This document shows, one piece after another, positions 1 to 6,424 of a stretch of DNA of 20,792 bases. The position numbers were made by a program, and so were the translations under genes. The notes under the pieces were generated by a model. It was not told the origin of the DNA and ran no database searches. It worked only from the letters and a program-made list of their open reading frames with translations. Every line of letters starts with the position of its first letter. The first letter of the stretch is position 1. The stretch is from an uncultured Eubacteriales bacterium. Its GTDB lineage: Bacteria > Bacillota > Clostridia > Oscillospirales > CAG-272. The stretch is taken from the NCBI GenBank assembly GCA_905201895.1, contig CAJKPX010000033.1:1-20792 (forward strand), in the 5' to 3' direction.

Positions 1-575
1 CCCGAGCGCATGCAATCCACCGTGCAGGTGCCGATCGCGCGGCGCGGTGCCTGAATGTCGATGTGCGGGAGTAGAGCGGTCCTTTCGGCAAGGGCATCCA
101 CCGCCATGCCGATGCCGGGCAGAATGGCACCGCCAATGTAGCGACCCTTTGCGTCCACCACCGTCAGTGTGATTGCCGTGCCCGTGTCGATCACGATCGC
201 GGGTAGGGGATAGAGCTCCTTTGCCGCAACCGCAGCGCAAACGAGGTCGGATGCCACCGTTCCGGGATCGTTGATCGCAAGCGGTACGCCGGTTTTGATC
301 CCTGCACCCACCGTCAGGCAGTCGAGTCCCGTGATCAGCCCGACCGCACGCACGAGCGTGGAGGTGAGGGCGGGCACCACCGAGGAAAGGATCGCACCCT
401 CAAAGCGGGTTGCATCCACTCCGCAAAGGTCAAACACCTGTCGGATTTTGGCGGCATAGCCGAATTCGGTTTCGGCGCGGTCGGTTGGAATGCGGAAGAT
501 GGGAGCGGCGTTGCGGCTCTCGTCCACACAGCCAACCGTGGTGTGCGTGTTGCCGCATTCGATTGCAAGGATCAT
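1..575 (-). CDS. coaX: Type III pantothenate kinase, partial (3' end outside window)
   Basis: Pantothenate kinase of the CoaX type phosphorylates pantothenate with ATP, the first step of coenzyme A synthesis in the cytosol. The visible 191 residues start at an ATG (573-575) preceded by AAAGGAGG. They show the N-terminal phosphate-binding motif ECGNTHTTVG, a VGAGIKTG segment, a second acidic loop DTGTAITL, and GGAILPGI followed by TALLPHIDIQAP. This order is that of the ASKHA-fold type III enzyme. The reading frame is open to the left edge, so roughly the last quarter of a usual ~255-residue protein is missing. The conserved GKNTVDSMQSG-like stretch reads IGTCTVDCMRSG here, a mild deviation with two extra Cys. 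It begins 33 bp after the stop of an ECF transporter S component on the same strand, so the two are probably cotranscribed. Confidence 0.93.
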   Translation of the reverse strand, partial: MILAIECGNTHTTVGCVDESRNAAPIFRIPTDRAETEFGYAAKIRQVFDLCGVDATRFEGAILSSVVPALTSTLVRAVGLITGLDCLTVGAGIKTGVPLAINDPGTVASDLVCAAVAAKELYPLPAIVIDTGTAITLTVVDAKGRYIGGAILPGIGMAVDALAERTALLPHIDIQAPRRAIGTCTVDCMRS

Positions 576-608
576 ATGTGATCCTCCTTTTTCAAGCGTT
601 TTGGTACC

Positions 609-1211
609 TTAAAATCTCTTTTTCACAACCGTGATGATACGGAGCACCGCGGGGATGAGCGCAACGTTGATGGCAAATTCTACTACGAAGTTGAGTCCGA
701 TCATGCCGACCATGAGGAAGCTGATCGCATTTGCAAAGGCAAATTCGATCGCCCATTGATCGAGCAGAGTCTTGTAGAAAATGAGCATGCCGATGGCGAA
801 AAGCCCCGTGTTTGTGATCGGGCATGCGATCGCCGCGAGCACCGTTCCGAGTTTTTTACGCTCTGCCTTGGCAAAGACGCGATAGAGCAGACCGGATACG
901 AAGCCAGCCGCAATGCCCTTGAGCATACAAAGTGCGATCGTGATAACGGGAACGTACTCAAACATGGCAAAGCTAATCGCGCCTGCCGCCCCCGTGACCA
1001 CCTGAATGCTTACCACCGCGCCGAAAATTCCGCCCAGGATCGCACCCGTGGCGGGACCGTAGAGGATCGCGCCGATCATGATGGGAACGAGCGTGAGCGT
1101 GATCGTGAACATCCCGATCGGGATCGACACGAAGAACTGAAGGACGATCACGAGCGCGGCAAGCACTGCCGTGACCGCGAGACGTTGGATGCGGGTTCTG
1201 TTTGTTTTCAT
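609..1211 (-). CDS. panT: ECF transporter S component, probably pantothenate (PanT-like)
   Basis: A 200-residue integral membrane protein with about six hydrophobic helices and a basic N-terminus (MKTNRTRIQRLAVTAVLAAL), typical of the substrate-binding S subunit of energy-coupling factor vitamin importers. Start ATG 1209-1211 follows AGGAGG at good spacing, and a TTGCAA/TATACT promoter lies just upstream. The frame stays open much further upstream, but that extension runs antisense through the neighbouring plus-strand gene and is not used. The permease motif region around FTITLTLVPIMIGAILYGP fits the S-component family. The substrate is inferred only from context: coaX follows 33 bp downstream, which favours pantothenate. 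Other vitamins remain possible. No ATPase or T subunit is in the window, as expected for group II ECF systems that share a module encoded elsewhere. Confidence 0.8.
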   Translation of the reverse strand: MKTNRTRIQRLAVTAVLAALVIVLQFFVSIPIGMFTITLTLVPIMIGAILYGPATGAILGGIFGAVVSIQVVTGAAGAISFAMFEYVPVITIALCMLKGIAAGFVSGLLYRVFAKAERKKLGTVLAAIACPITNTGLFAIGMLIFYKTLLDQWAIEFAFANAISFLMVGMIGLNFVVEFAINVALIPAVLRIITVVKKRF

Positions 1212-1264
1212 ATTCGTTTTCCTCCTGCTGCTGTTTCGGTCAAGCCGAATATAGCGCAAGGGAA

Positions 1265-1293
1265 AGTATATCATATTTTTTTCACTTTTGCAA
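1265..1293 (-). promoter_or_regulatory. Sigma-A type promoter for panT-coaX
   Basis: On the minus strand, TTGCAA (1293-1288) is followed 17 bp later by TATACT (1270-1265), about 50 nt before the panT start codon. Between them and the gene is a small TTCGG/CCGAA hairpin. Confidence 0.7.
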
Positions 1294-1311
1294 GCATTTT
1301 TTTGATTTTGG

Positions 1312-1340
1312 TTGACAGAAATTGCAGGACGTGGTAAAAT
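1312..1340 (+). promoter_or_regulatory. Sigma-A type promoter for the 1377-3017 operon
   Basis: TTGACA (1312-1317), 17-bp spacer, TAAAAT (1335-1340), 36 nt upstream of the first ATG. It is divergent from the panT promoter, with 18 bp between the two -35 boxes. Confidence 0.8.
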
Positions 1341-1376
1341 AAAGGGGAAGATTACAATTGGGGAGGAAAACACCTC

Positions 1377-1937
1377 ATGAACCGTGACGTGAACGTTACC
1401 TCGGGCGGCGCACCATTTGAATACGTGGTGGCAAAGGCGAAAACGCCAACGCTTTACTTTCAGCGGATCACACTCATCTCGCTCTACGTTCTCTGGGGCG
1501 TTGGACTTTTTCTGGTCGGTGCTGCAACCCGCTTGCTCGTCTATTTTTTGGCACTCGTTCCGCTCTCGCTTTGGGTGCTCGTTTTTTTTACCTGGCGACT
1601 GACGCAGGTGGAATATGAGTATTCCTTCTTCTCGGGGGAGCTCACCGTTTCGCGTCTGCTCGGCGGAAGAACACGACGCGAGCTCTGTTGCGTGCAAATC
1701 AAGGGCTTGAGCCGCGTGCTGCCCTACGAGGACGATTACGCCGCACAGATCGAGGCGTTCTCGGCAGATAAGGTGATCTTTGCCGCATCGGGAGAGGAGG
1801 CACCCTCGCTCTACGTAGCACTCTGGAGTGACTCCGACACACGATATGCGTTGGTGATTGAGGCAAACGAAAAGGCACTTCGCATCCTGCGCTACTACAA
1901 TGCGTCGGCTGTGACCCTGCGCCCCTCTGACAGATGA
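1377..1937 (+). CDS. Small two-TM membrane protein with beta-rich C-terminal domain
   Basis: A 186-residue protein of unknown function. A polar N-terminus of about 30 residues precedes two adjacent hydrophobic helices (about 31-52 and 54-74). A charged soluble domain of ~110 residues follows, starting with VEYEYSFFSGELTVSRLLGG and predicted beta-rich by eye. The pattern of paired helices, then VEYEY and GEL, then a basic turn, resembles a Clostridia family I remember as DUF6106 and bacterial PH-like domains, but I cannot confirm membership. Start ATG follows GGGGAGG. It is the first gene after a strong promoter. The next gene, a ribbon-helix-helix protein, starts 37 bp later with its own AAGGAG, so an operon is likely. 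Function cannot be assigned. Confidence 0.85.
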   Translation: MNRDVNVTSGGAPFEYVVAKAKTPTLYFQRITLISLYVLWGVGLFLVGAATRLLVYFLALVPLSLWVLVFFTWRLTQVEYEYSFFSGELTVSRLLGGRTRRELCCVQIKGLSRVLPYEDDYAAQIEAFSADKVIFAASGEEAPSLYVALWSDSDTRYALVIEANEKALRILRYYNASAVTLRPSDR

Positions 1938-1974
1938 ATTTTTTATACCGTTTTGAAAAAAAGGAGACCGTGAC

Positions 1975-2202
1975 ATGAAAAATCAACCCGAAATGAACCT
2001 GCGCATTCCCGAGGACCTGCTTCGCAAGCTGCTTTACGTGTCGGCAGCGGAGGGACGCTCGCCCAACAACCATATGCTTATGCTCCTGCGCAACAACGTG
2101 CAGTATTTTGAGCGTGCCAAGGGACGCATCCGCCCCGAGGACCTGCGCGCCATCGACGTCTCGGAATATCTCACCCCCTCGGATGGAGAGGAGAACGCAT
2201 GA
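1975..2202 (+). CDS. Ribbon-helix-helix (Arc-like) small protein
   Basis: A 75-residue protein. MNLRIPEDLLRKLL forms the short beta strand and start of helix A, and SAAEGRSPNNHMLMLLRNNV gives the turn and helix B of a ribbon-helix-helix fold such as Arc or CopG. An acidic tail of ~25 residues (RPEDLRAIDVSEYL) follows. Proteins of this fold dimerise and usually bind operator DNA through the beta ribbon, so autoregulation or control of the downstream gene is plausible but inferred. The start ATG follows AAGGAG at proper spacing. Its stop overlaps the next start in an ATGA (2199-2202), so it is translationally coupled to the membrane metallopeptidase-like protein. RHH antitoxins also sit directly before a partner, but the partner here is a 272-residue membrane protein, not a known toxin. 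Confidence 0.8.
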   Translation: MKNQPEMNLRIPEDLLRKLLYVSAAEGRSPNNHMLMLLRNNVQYFERAKGRIRPEDLRAIDVSEYLTPSDGEENA

Positions 2203-3017
2203 GCGGCCCCGTGCTTAAGCTTAATCTGCTTCTCTATCTGGGCAGGCTAATCCTGCTCACGCTCGGAATTCCCGTGGCGTGCGGTTTGCTCGTAGGGCTT
2301 TTCTCGCGCCTGTTTTCGGTGTTGCTCGGCGGACGGTCGGGGCGGGTGTTTGACGTGACCTCGATCATCGGAACCCCCGTGCACGAGCTGGGACATGCCG
2401 TGATGTGCCCGATTTTCGGTCATCGTATCCGCCGCATCAAGCTATGGACACCAAAGCCCGATGACGGTGTTTACGGCTTTGTGGAGCACACCTATAACCG
2501 CAGAAATCTCTGGGCGCGCCTGGGCAATCTGTTCATCGCACTCGGTCCGATCTTCAGCGGACTCGGTGTCACGGTGCTCATGCTGCACCTTTGCTTTCCC
2601 GCAGAATGGAGTGCCTATCTTTCGGCAACGCATGCGCTGTCTGCTACCATTGCCACCCCAAAGGAGATCGTTGTGGGTGTGTTTTCGCTCTTTGCGTCGA
2701 TTCCGCGCGCTTTTGCAAGCGATTGGCTGCGCGCGCTGCTCGGTCTGCTTGTGATCATGCCCGTTTCGCTCCATATCACACTCAGCTGGCAGGACGTTCG
2801 CTCGGGTGCCTCTGCCGTTCCGCTTTATCTCGTTCTGCTTGCCGTGTTCGGCAGCATCACGTTGGGTTTCGGCGTGTCGGGGGATGTCACGGCAACGCTT
2901 TATCTGGTGAATTTGCGTCTGCTCTCGCTGTTTTGTCTCGTTGCCGCCTTCTCACTGCTTTGGGTGCTGATCGCGCTTCTCGTGCGTGCGGTGCGCGCGA
3001 TTGCTTCGTGGTTCTGA
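2199..3017 (+). CDS. Membrane HELGH metallopeptidase-like protein (M50-like)
   Basis: A 272-residue membrane protein with about six or seven hydrophobic segments. After the first helix, a cytosolic-looking stretch reads TSIIGTPVHELGHAVMCPIFGH. The HELGH at residues 62-66 is the zinc-binding HExxH motif as placed in site-2-protease-like (M50) and related families. A later GNLFIALGPIFSG segment could provide the second conserved membrane motif. A classic NPDG or LDG motif is not seen, so it may be a divergent M50 member or an inactive relative. Start ATG overlaps the stop of the RHH gene by four bases. A strong terminator follows 35 bp after the stop. A role in regulated intramembrane proteolysis, possibly linked to the RHH protein, is inference only. 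No substrate is identifiable. Confidence 0.8.
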   Translation: MSGPVLKLNLLLYLGRLILLTLGIPVACGLLVGLFSRLFSVLLGGRSGRVFDVTSIIGTPVHELGHAVMCPIFGHRIRRIKLWTPKPDDGVYGFVEHTYNRRNLWARLGNLFIALGPIFSGLGVTVLMLHLCFPAEWSAYLSATHALSATIATPKEIVVGVFSLFASIPRAFASDWLRALLGLLVIMPVSLHITLSWQDVRSGASAVPLYLVLLAVFGSITLGFGVSGDVTATLYLVNLRLLSLFCLVAAFSLLWVLIALLVRAVRAIASWF

Positions 3018-3051
3018 CGGTCAATGCCCTCCGACCCACATTATTTCTGCC

Positions 3052-3113
3052 CGAAAAAGGGACTGTCGACCAAATGCGTTATGCATTTGAGACTTCCCTT
3101 TTTCGCTTTTTTT
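3052..3113 (+). terminator. Intrinsic terminator of the 1377-3017 operon
   Basis: An 11-bp outer stem (CGAAAAAGGGA at 3052-3062 with TCCCTTTTTCG at 3095-3105) encloses an inner AAATGC/GCATTT hairpin. It is followed by CTTTTTTT (3106-3113). Confidence 0.85.
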
Positions 3114-3173
3114 GCAGAAATCCGAAAAACAAACAAGAAAGTGGAAAAATATTCTACAAAAACGGAAAAACAC

Positions 3174-3203
3174 TTGACAAAGCTCGGAAGAATATGTTAT
3201 AAT
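3174..3203 (+). promoter_or_regulatory. Sigma-A type promoter for the mgtC-like gene
   Basis: TTGACA (3174-3179), 18-bp spacer ending in TG-T, then TATAAT (3198-3203). It lies 150 nt upstream of the ATG, which leaves a long leader. Confidence 0.85.
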
Positions 3204-3209
3204 AAAAAA

Positions 3210-3352
3210 ATCCCAAAGAAAAGACCGAAAAGCACGGGAAAGACAACGGTGTGAGCTCCCCGAGGGGGTATCTGCAAAGGCACTTGGGTGTCGACCCTCG
3301 ATTTTCGGCTTTTCATTTTTTGTTTTTATGCTATACTGAAGGAGGCTCTTAC
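3210..3352 (+). promoter_or_regulatory. Structured 5' leader of unknown class before the mgtC-like gene
   Basis: About 140 nt separate the expected transcript start from the ATG. By eye it nests three stems: CCGAAAA (3225-3231) with TTTTCGG (3302-3308), CGAGGG (3261-3266) with CCCTCG (3295-3300), and GCAC (3280-3283) with GTGT (3288-3291) around a TTGG loop. A U-rich run (3309-3328) follows the closing stem directly, and the ribosome site GAAGGAGG comes after that. It does not match the M-box, yybP-ykoY, NiCo or fluoride consensus as I remember them. It could be a regulatory RNA or simply a structured UTR. Confidence 0.4.
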
Positions 3353-4078
3353 ATGGATATCGTATGGGAATGGATCTGTAACGCACGGGCGTTTCTCGGG
3401 GAGGTCAACACGGTCACGATGATCATCCGCATTGCTATGGCAGCTCTGGCGGGTGCTTTGATCGGCTTGGAGCGCGAGCTTCACGGACGCGCGGCAGGTC
3501 TGCGCACGCACATGCTGGTGTCGCTCGGTGCAACGCTCAGCGCACTCATCGGCGTTTTGCTCAGCGTGGAGATGGCAAAGCTGGGGATTAACTCGGACGT
3601 ACAGAGAACGGGTGCGCAGGTTATGAGCGGCGTCGGCTTTCTCGGTGCGGGCACAATCCTGGTCAAAAAGGGAAATTCGCGCATTTCGGGACTGACCACG
3701 GCGGCAGGACTCTGGGCAACGGCAGCAGTTGGTCTTGCCATGGGCTACGGGCTCTATGAGGCCGCATTCACTGCGGTGCTGATCGTGATCCTTGCCTACA
3801 CGATGATCGGTCGGCTGGAGTTTTTCATGAACCGTAAGCGTCAGCGCATTTTCGTTTATCTGGAGCTTGATGACGTGCACACGGTCACCGCAATGTCCGA
3901 AAAGCTGGCGCGTGACTATGCAGGTATCGAAATTCAGGTCACACCCCCGCGAAGCGGCTGTTCACCGCACGTTGGAATGGAGGCGCTCATCCGCATTCCG
4001 CACAAGGTTTCGGTGGAGGAAAAGATTCGACGCCTCAATAAGCTGGAGCACGTCGTTTTTGCACTTCAGATCACGTAA
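3353..4078 (+). CDS. MgtC/SapB family membrane protein
   Basis: A 241-residue protein of the MgtC/SapB family. Members carry a four- to five-helix N-terminal domain and are linked to magnesium limitation, acid survival and control of membrane ATPase or transport. They are not proven transporters themselves. Visible family hallmarks are ALAGALIGLERELHGRAAG, LRTHMLVSLGATL, QVMSGVGFLGAGTI and GLTTAAGLWATAAVGLA. A soluble C-terminal domain of ~85 residues (from about KRQRIFVYLELDD), probably ACT-like, follows. Start ATG 3353 follows GAAGGAGG. A GTG in frame at 3251 would add 34 residues unlike the family, with no ribosome site, so it is rejected. It has its own promoter and a long structured leader. 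No U-rich terminator is evident after its stop, and the next promoter begins 57 bp downstream. Confidence 0.92.
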   Translation: MDIVWEWICNARAFLGEVNTVTMIIRIAMAALAGALIGLERELHGRAAGLRTHMLVSLGATLSALIGVLLSVEMAKLGINSDVQRTGAQVMSGVGFLGAGTILVKKGNSRISGLTTAAGLWATAAVGLAMGYGLYEAAFTAVLIVILAYTMIGRLEFFMNRKRQRIFVYLELDDVHTVTAMSEKLARDYAGIEIQVTPPRSGCSPHVGMEALIRIPHKVSVEEKIRRLNKLEHVVFALQIT

Positions 4079-4135
4079 TTTGGATCATTTTGTCCGAAAA
4101 ACTGAAAAAAATTCGGAAAAATAAATCGCGCAGTG

Positions 4136-4164
4136 TTGACAGAAACGGTTTTTCGTGGTATTAT
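4136..4164 (+). promoter_or_regulatory. Sigma-A type promoter for the membrane-protein pair
   Basis: TTGACA (4136-4141), 17-bp spacer, TATTAT (4159-4164). The ~65-nt leader holds a short GTTAT/ATAAC hairpin with a CCCG loop. Confidence 0.8.
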
Positions 4165-4235
4165 ATATGTACATAAACATAAAATGATAGGCTTGTTATC
4201 CCGATAACGATCCTGATTTGGACGGAGGTATCTCA

Positions 4236-5162
4236 ATGGCTGATGAAATGATGAAAAAAGTCGATGAGGCGTTGGTTGACGCTGCGTCGGAGGAGGTCTG
4301 TGAGTCCGATGCATTGGAGCCAATGCGCGAGGCAATCGCAGGACTGCAGGAAAAGGAAGCGGTTTTAACCGAAAAGCTCTCCCTTGCAAAAGAGAAGGGT
4401 CTGTCCGAACAGGCAGACAGATGCAGAGATCTTCTGCAGAAGGTTGTGCGTCAGCGACTGAAGAAGCAGGAGGAGCTCCGCGTGGCGGAGGCTCGTCAGC
4501 TCGCGGCAGAGCTCGATGCGCTCACCGAGGAGATCGGCGCGGAGATCGAGCCCGCTCCCATCCCCGTGGAGGAGACCGAGGAGTATAACTACCTTGCAAA
4601 ATCCCGCCGCATGGGTCTGATCTCGAGAATGGTCGGCTTCGTTGGCGTGTTCGCATGCTTCGTCGGAGCGTTCGTTTATCTGCTGCTTGCACAGGTCGAC
4701 ACGCTCAATCTGCCCTTTGAATGGCTCTATCTTGCAATCGTTGGCGCAGGCGCGGTTGTGTTCCTCGTGATCGCTCTGATCATCGGTGCCGGCGCAAACA
4801 ACTACAAGAAGATTGCCGAGCAGCTTGAGGCTGAACGGGCTGAGGAGGACGCAGTGATCGAGCTCCTTGCAAAGGAGGAGGCATTCACCACCGAGAGCCT
4901 GGATGCGGCAACCGAGGCATATGCAATCGAGAAGGACCTCGAGCTGAAAAAGGCAACGCCCGAGACCGAGAAGCGCTTTGCGATCAAGCTTCCCGTTGAG
5001 GTTCCCGAAAAGGTAAAGAAGAACGTACATAAGATCGTTCCCATCGCAGCCGTTTGCACGGCAGTTGCTGCAATTTTTGCAGTTTCTTCCGCAAGCAAGA
5101 AGGCGGCAGCGGAAAAGCGCTCCGCAGCAGCACGCAGAGACTTCTTCAAGTGGCTCGGCTGA
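4236..5162 (+). CDS. Coiled-coil membrane protein with C-terminal WLG tail (paralogue 1)
   Basis: A 308-residue protein of unknown function. Residues 1-105 are highly charged and probably coiled-coil. A hydrophobic pair of helices (about 131-152 and 162-186) flanks a short loop ending LPFEWLYLAIVG. A second acidic helical segment (190-245) is followed by a third helix (about 267-285), a Lys/Arg/Ala-rich stretch, and the end FFKWLG. The ATG at 4236 follows ACGGAGG. An upstream in-frame TTG at 4218 lies before that ribosome site and is not the start. The helix pair and the C-terminal tail recur in the next gene, 39 bp downstream, so the two are paralogues and probably cotranscribed. Function is not recognisable. 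A membrane scaffold or envelope-stress protein is conceivable but unsupported. Confidence 0.85.
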   Translation: MADEMMKKVDEALVDAASEEVCESDALEPMREAIAGLQEKEAVLTEKLSLAKEKGLSEQADRCRDLLQKVVRQRLKKQEELRVAEARQLAAELDALTEEIGAEIEPAPIPVEETEEYNYLAKSRRMGLISRMVGFVGVFACFVGAFVYLLLAQVDTLNLPFEWLYLAIVGAGAVVFLVIALIIGAGANNYKKIAEQLEAERAEEDAVIELLAKEEAFTTESLDAATEAYAIEKDLELKKATPETEKRFAIKLPVEVPEKVKKNVHKIVPIAAVCTAVAAIFAVSSASKKAAAEKRSAAARRDFFKWLG

Positions 5163-5201
5163 TTGCAGGGTAGGTTCACGGTCGGTTCGGAGGAATAACA
5201 A

Positions 5202-5747
5202 ATGATGAAATCGGATCGCTTCCGCAATGCGGCAAAGCTGGTGCTTGGCATCGGGCTTATCGTGTGTGCGCTTGCCTGTGCAGTTTACGGAGCATTGATG
5301 ATCCCCGTAATCAAGGGTGTCCCGTTCCAATGGGAATATCTCGCGCTGATCGGATTTGTTGCCGTGTTGGTTCTGCTTGTTTCGCTGATTCTCTTTGGTA
5401 TTGCCAAGAGTGAGGAGGAGCATGAGCTTCCCGAGGAGGAGCAGGACGAGGAGCGCTTGGCAAAGGCGTCGGTTGAGGTTACCTTCGCGGTGCCGAGCAA
5501 GCCGTTTGGCTCGCTCGCCAAGACGCCAAGAGCCGTGGTGGCATCGGTGGATTGCAAGGGTGACACCAAGCCCGCGCCCTCCCGCAAGAAGTTTTCGCTT
5601 CCTTGCAATAAGGAGACGCTGAAAAAGATCGGCATGATCGCCATTCCAACAGTTGCCGTTGGGCTCGTGGTGTGGTCGGTATCTGCCAACATCAAGCACG
5701 CAAAAAGAGCAAAGCGCCGCCAACAGTTCTACCGTTGGCTGGGCTGA
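5202..5747 (+). CDS. Short membrane protein with C-terminal WLG tail (paralogue 2)
   Basis: A 181-residue membrane protein with a helix pair (about 12-37 and 43-68) around a loop with VPFQWEYLALIG. An acidic linker (EEEHELPEEEQDEE) and a variable region follow, then a third helix (about 143-161) and a basic tail ending FYRWLG. Compared with the preceding gene it lacks the N-terminal coiled coil, but it keeps the same helix order, the same P-F-x-W-x-Y-L-A loop and the same W-L-G end. Start ATG follows CGGAGG at 9-nt spacing. A second ATG directly after it is an equal alternative. The function is unknown. Tandem duplication followed by loss or gain of the coiled coil is the simplest reading. 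Confidence 0.85.
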   Translation: MMKSDRFRNAAKLVLGIGLIVCALACAVYGALMIPVIKGVPFQWEYLALIGFVAVLVLLVSLILFGIAKSEEEHELPEEEQDEERLAKASVEVTFAVPSKPFGSLAKTPRAVVASVDCKGDTKPAPSRKKFSLPCNKETLKKIGMIAIPTVAVGLVVWSVSANIKHAKRAKRRQQFYRWLG

Positions 5748-5756
5748 TACAAAAAA

Positions 5757-5807
5757 GGGCTGTCTTTGAAATGTAGATCACATTCGGGACAGCCCGTTCT
5801 TTCAAAG
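5757..5807 (+). terminator. Hairpin after paralogue 2 with two possible folds; weak terminator or attenuator
   Basis: GGGCTGTC (5757-5764) pairs with GACAGCCC (5788-5795), with an inner AATGT/ACATT stem. A six-A run precedes it, but only GTTCTTTC follows, so termination would be inefficient on the plus strand. CTTTGAA (5764-5770) can alternatively pair with TTCAAAG (5801-5807). It lies between two same-strand genes. Confidence 0.5.
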
Positions 5808-5819
5808 TGGGAGACTTTT

Positions 5820-6347
5820 ATGAAGAAATGGATATTCGCATTGCCGATCATGGTGTTTCCGTATCTGCTCCTGGCAATTCTCGGATGTATTTTCAGCGGA
5901 TTTCTCAGGGAAACGCTATTTCAAAATAACATTTTTTACTGCATTCTTGCCCTTGCGATTTTTGCGGCGGTTGCACTGTTGGGAGCAATCCTGATCTGGG
6001 TGTTTTATCTGTCTGCGCGTGAGAGCGCATCCTCGGTGGCATTGCTGGCACTCCTAATTAAGCTGGTTCATATTCCCGCATACGTAATCATTTTCATCCT
6101 CGGTCTGCTCTTTTTGATCACGATCTTCACGATGGGCTTTTCGCTCGCATTCGTGCTGTTTGACCTGATCACAATTTTTCTCAGTGGCTCGGTTGGGATG
6201 CTTGCGGTGTGGAAGCTTTACGCCGAGGAGCGCATAAACCTGGCCGAATGCTTCTTGCATTCGATCCTGCAGTTCGTCTTTTGCCTGGACGTGGTGAACG
6301 CCGTGATCGTTTACGTGCGCGCGAGAAGGGCAGAACGCGGGGCATAA
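5820..6347 (+). CDS. Hypothetical membrane protein, about five TM helices
   Basis: A 175-residue, very hydrophobic protein of unknown family. It begins MKKWIFALPIMVFPYLLLAI and has roughly five transmembrane segments, with a short cytosolic tail ending RARRAERGA. One acidic/basic loop (KLYAEERINLAEC) precedes the last helix. ATG 5820 is chosen over an in-frame upstream start because the upstream part would run through the hairpin at 5757-5807. The ribosome site GGGAG is weak. It lies on the same strand as the paralogue pair, 72 bp downstream. It is probably reached by read-through of the hairpin, and a strong bidirectional terminator follows. No catalytic or binding motif is visible. Confidence 0.75.
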   Translation: MKKWIFALPIMVFPYLLLAILGCIFSGFLRETLFQNNIFYCILALAIFAAVALLGAILIWVFYLSARESASSVALLALLIKLVHIPAYVIIFILGLLFLITIFTMGFSLAFVLFDLITIFLSGSVGMLAVWKLYAEERINLAECFLHSILQFVFCLDVVNAVIVYVRARRAERGA

Positions 6348-6365
6348 GCAGACCCCGCTTTATAG

Positions 6366-6411
6366 GAAAAAAGGTACTCATGCAAGCTTTGGCTTGCGTG
6401 AGTACCTTTTT
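6366..6411. terminator. Bidirectional intrinsic terminator
   Basis: A long hairpin: GGTACTC plus ATGCAAGC (6373-6387) pair with GCTTGCGT plus GAGTACC (6392-6406). Six A's sit on the left and five T's on the right. It serves both the plus-strand membrane gene and the convergent minus-strand DUF1934 gene, whose stop is at 6425. Confidence 0.9.
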
Positions 6412-6424
6412 CTGATCGGTTGCG

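Noticed and set aside
756..1337. 193-aa plus-strand frame rich in Arg, Asp and His
   Set aside because: Antisense shadow of panT with biased composition and no ribosome site.
1212..1976. N-terminal extension of panT to 455 residues
   Set aside because: It reads antisense through the 1377-1937 gene. The conserved S-component start, ribosome site and promoter are at 1211 and upstream.
1975..3017. RHH plus downstream gene as a toxin-antitoxin pair
   Set aside because: The partner is a 272-residue polytopic HELGH protein, unlike known small toxins such as RelE, MazF or Fic.
3251..3352. GTG start that would lengthen the MgtC-like protein by 34 residues
   Set aside because: No ribosome site, the added residues do not resemble the family, and the region is better explained as structured leader.
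4081..4125. Possible terminator after the mgtC-like gene
   Set aside because: TCCGAA/TTCGGA pair around an A-rich loop, but it is followed by A's rather than T's on the plus strand.
4365..5723. 452-aa minus-strand frame across both WLG-tail genes
   Set aside because: Antisense to two coding genes with good starts. The Cys/His/Leu-rich composition is typical of a shadow.
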